A DNA stretch of 14,603 nt from Deltaproteobacteria bacterium. GTDB taxonomy: Bacteria > Desulfobacterota > Desulfobaccia > Desulfobaccales > Desulfobaccaceae. This document shows positions 12,954-14,603 of this stretch, piece after piece. The stretch covers positions 1 to 14,603 of the forward strand of contig VGSX01000063.1 of assembly GCA_016874895.1 (NCBI GenBank), given 5' to 3'. Every line of letters starts with the position of its first letter. Positions within the stretch are counted from its first letter, which is position 1. The position numbers and the translations under genes were made by a program. The notes below the pieces were generated by a model. It searched no databases, was not told the DNA's origin, and was given only the letters and a program-made list of their open reading frames with translations.

Positions 12954-13000
12954 CAATGCCGTTGATTTAGGGAGACGGCGCGTTGGGAACTTATTAAAAT
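12954..13000 (+). repeat. Diverged copy of the left end of the 165 bp element
   Basis: These 47 bases match 13097-13143 at 39 positions (start CAATGCCGTTGATTTAGGG against CAATGCTGTTGAATTAGGG) without gaps, in the same orientation. The similarity stops where the C-rich inner hairpin starts. No matching right end is found nearby. Confidence 0.7.
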
Positions 13001-13065
13001 TGCCCGCCCCTTCAAACTTTGCATGACCCACAAGTTTTTATCAGCCGGATATTATTTCATTTATC

Positions 13066-13089
13066 CCCTCTCCCCCTTGGGGGAGAGGG
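13066..13089. repeat. Long CT/GA hairpin, dispersed repeat interrupted by the 165 bp element
   Basis: CCCTCTCCCCC (13066-13076), TT, GGGGGAGAGGG (13079-13089): a perfect 11 bp stem. It continues as TTAGGGT, the reverse of the CACCCTAACCC tail of the repeat at 1677-1709. The expected GTGAGGGG continuation appears only after the inserted element, at 13271 onward. Confidence 0.75.
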
Positions 13090-13096
13090 TTAGGGT

Positions 13097-13261
13097 CAAT
13101 GCTGTTGAATTAGGGAGATGACGAGTTGGCAACCTATCAAAATCCCCCCTAACCCCCCTTTAAAAAAGGGGGGAACTAAAGGATATCCTTTAAGAAGTCC
13201 CCCTTTTCTAAAGGGGGATTTAGGGGGATTTTTTATAGGTGCTCTTAATTCAACAGCATTG
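13097..13261. mobile_element. 165 bp MITE-like element with 16 bp terminal inverted repeats
   Basis: CAATGCTGTTGAATTA (13097-13112) and TAATTCAACAGCATTG (13246-13261) are perfect reverse complements. The element is flanked by identical 11 bp sequences AGGGTTAGGGT (13086-13096 and 13262-13272), as a target duplication would be. Inside are two perfect C/G hairpins with 3 nt loops (CCCCCCTTT stem, 13153-13173; CCCCCTTT stem, 13199-13217), the palindrome AAAGGATATCCTTT (13178-13191), and a wider inverted repeat AAAATCCCCCC.../...GGGGGATTTT. It has no meaningful coding capacity, so it would need a transposase in trans. Family unknown. Confidence 0.7.
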
Positions 13262-13316
13262 AGGGTTAGGGTGAGGGGGTGCATTAACTAATGATTCCCA
13301 CCAACTTACGCCCTGG

Positions 13317-13742
13317 CTAGGGCACGGCATTCCGGTTAATGGCCACCTCCATGGCCCGGGCCGGGCAGACCGGGCAGCACAACTCGCAGGCGCTGCATTT
13401 GCCGGGGTCAAAGATTACTTCCATCTCCGGCCGCTGCACCGACAGGGCGCCGGTGGGGCAGACCGCAGTGCAGGTGCCGCATTGGTAACAGCGCTCCTCG
13501 TTACGTTTCACCTCGCTGGCCACCCTCTGCACCTGGACCCCGGAATCTTTTAAATATTTCACCCCATCCTTGAAATTTTTCGGATGCCCGCGCAATTCCA
13601 GAACGATGATGCCCTCCTGGCGGGGATAAATCGTGGCCTTGAGGAGATTAAATTCCAGGTCGAAGTCTTTGACCAGACGGAAAATGATGGGTTGATCGAC
13701 GATTTCTGTTGAAAAATGCAGCACCAGGATTTCAGCGTGCAT
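13317..13742 (-). CDS. NIL-domain ferredoxin, 2[4Fe-4S]
   Basis: A 141 aa cytoplasmic protein. Residues about 4-78 are a NIL domain (ACT-like; FSTEIVDQPIIFRLVKDFDLEFNLLKATI), as found at the C-terminus of methionine ABC importer ATPases. Residues 80-135 are a bacterial ferredoxin with two [4Fe-4S] motifs: CYQCGTCTAVCP (Cys85/88/91/95) and CSACELCCPVCP (Cys116/119/122/126, with an extra Cys123). NIL-ferredoxins of this form are known in anaerobes and methanogens, where one participates with a DUF39 protein in homocysteine synthesis; no DUF39 gene is visible here. The ATG at 13742 has a strong GAGGAGG ribosome site. It follows purL on the same strand by 53 nt and is probably cotranscribed. Function here: low-potential electron transfer, perhaps in sulfur amino acid synthesis. 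Confidence 0.88.
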   Translation of the reverse strand: MHAEILVLHFSTEIVDQPIIFRLVKDFDLEFNLLKATIYPRQEGIIVLELRGHPKNFKDGVKYLKDSGVQVQRVASEVKRNEERCYQCGTCTAVCPTGALSVQRPEMEVIFDPGKCSACELCCPVCPARAMEVAINRNAVP

Positions 13743-13795
13743 CGGTCCTCCTCAGTGTAACAGGTGTAACTGCTCCCTAGTACGGGTCGCTGTAG

Positions 13796-14603
13796 TTAAA
13801 TCAAATCACCGAACCTCGCCTTCCAGGAGGATTTCAGCTCCCCCAGGTCTGCTTGGATCAGTGGCCTGGGGCCCCAGTGCACTAAAAAGCGTTGGTCGGC
13901 CCGGACCCGGCCCAGGCGGTGCAAGGGCGCCCCGGACATCACGGCCTCGAACCGCTGGCAGTCGGCGGGGGCCACGGTGACCAAAAACCGGCCGGCGGAT
14001 TCAGCATACAGGGCCGTCGAAGCACTCCCGGCCACCCCGGCCAGATCCACTTCCAGGCCCAATTCTCCGGCCATGGCCTTCATGGCCAGATGCACCGCCA
14101 CCCCACCCCGGTAAACGCCGTGGCAGGAGGCCAGCAGGCCCGCCTGAATAGCTTCCTCTACCTGCTTATAATACCTGAGAAAGACCGGGGCATCAACTTT
14201 AGGCGCACACAGGCCCACATAACCGAAGAGTTCATAATATTCCGATCCGCCCAGCTCGGTCTGTGTTCTGCCGATTAAATAAAGGTAATCACCGGGTTGT
14301 TGGCAATCCAGGGTGAGGCACCCGGCCACGTCCGGGATGACGCTGGTGGCGGTGAACAACAGGGTGGGCAGGCCAGAAACTTTGTGGGTTTCCCCGAACT
14401 CTCCCGGCAGGTGGCCGTCGATGTACATGCTGTCTTTGCCGGACAGGAGGGGGATGCCGTAGGCCAGGCAATAATCTTTCAAAGCCCAGTTGGCCCGCAC
14501 CAGTTGCGCAGCCTTGAATCTGCCGTCGGGGTTGTTCACCGGATCGAACTGGATACTGGGCCAGCAGAAATTGTCCACGCCGCCCAGGTGGTCCAGCCTG
14601 CCC
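13796..14603 (-). CDS. purL: Phosphoribosylformylglycinamidine synthase PurL, C-terminal part (5' end beyond the window)
   Basis: The C-terminal 268 residues or so of PurL, which converts FGAR to FGAM with ATP and glutamine in purine synthesis. The frame is open to the window edge (GRLDHLGGVDNFCWPSIQ), so the true start lies outside; a GTG at 14578 is internal. Diagnostic segments are VDNFCWPSIQFDP, the KDYC-x7-LLSGKDSM loop, the TSVIPDVAGCLT strand, GRTQTELGGSEYYELFG, and SCHGVYRGGVAVHLAMKAMAGELGLEVDL, all typical of the second AIRS-like half. The GKDSMYIDG form suggests the large PurL type seen in many Desulfobacterota. The stop is TAA at 13796-13798. A NIL ferredoxin gene follows 53 nt downstream. 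Confidence 0.9.
   Translation of the reverse strand, partial: GRLDHLGGVDNFCWPSIQFDPVNNPDGRFKAAQLVRANWALKDYCLAYGIPLLSGKDSMYIDGHLPGEFGETHKVSGLPTLLFTATSVIPDVAGCLTLDCQQPGDYLYLIGRTQTELGGSEYYELFGYVGLCAPKVDAPVFLRYYKQVEEAIQAGLLASCHGVYRGGVAVHLAMKAMAGELGLEVDLAGVAGSASTALYAESAGRFLVTVAPADCQRFEAVMSGAPLHRLGRVRADQRFLVHWGPRPLIQADLGELKSSWKARFGDLI

Noticed and set aside
13096..13284. 62-codon minus-strand open frame in the 165 bp element
   Set aside because: The protein is just a translation of the inverted C/G-rich repeats (PFRKGG and FFKGGLGG patterns), a common artefact.

Overview
The window is about 14.6 kb of moderately GC-rich bacterial chromosome. The gene content suggests an anaerobic Desulfobacterota (deltaproteobacterial) organism: a tetraheme class III-type cytochrome c, a NIL-domain 2[4Fe-4S] ferredoxin, ATP-dependent sensor kinases paired with receiver-only regulators, and long repeat-rich intergenic spacers. 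This placement is inferred from family content; no marker RNA gene is present.

Layout. (1) 1-489, minus: 5' part of an ABC transporter ATPase. (2) 490-1450: mobile-element scrapyard, with a degraded open stretch (496-755) and an in-frame chimera of an ISL3 transposase N-terminus and an IS21 IstB C-terminus. (3) 1451-1939: gene-free, with a duplicated module of a ~40 bp direct repeat plus a CT/GA-rich hairpin. (4) 1940-3203, plus: CDP-alcohol phosphatidyltransferase and HAD-IB phosphatase, a plausible phosphatidylglycerol pair. (5) 3363-5276, plus: a likely operon behind a good sigma70-type promoter: zinc-ribbon protein, small coiled-coil protein, QueD, tetraheme cytochrome c, PyrE. (6) 5340-9233, plus: two consecutive histidine kinase/receiver pairs (HK1-RR1-HK2-RR2), preceded by inverted repeats and followed by a probable terminator. 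(7) 9521-9775, plus: a small unknown protein. (8) 9797-12894, minus: MFS transporter, TsaC/Sua5-like protein and ROK sugar kinase. (9) 12901-13316: gene-free, with a heptamer tandem repeat, a long hairpin and a 165 bp MITE-like element. (10) 13317-14603, minus: C-terminal part of PurL, then the NIL ferredoxin.

How the genes fit together. Most genes are housekeeping or signalling: membrane lipid synthesis, 7-deazaguanine/queuosine precursor (QueD), pyrimidine (PyrE) and purine (PurL) synthesis, tRNA t6A (TsaC), sugar phosphorylation (ROK). The two kinase/receiver pairs look like a duplicated signalling module: HK1 has a large extracytoplasmic sensor, HK2 only a two-helix membrane anchor, and both regulators lack an output domain and share a C-terminal tail.

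The most unusual material is between genes: heptanucleotide tandem repeats at four loci; a 165 bp element with 16 bp perfect terminal inverted repeats, apparently inserted into a dispersed hairpin repeat with an 11 bp target duplication; a diverged copy of one end of that element nearby; and the ISL3/IstB chimera.
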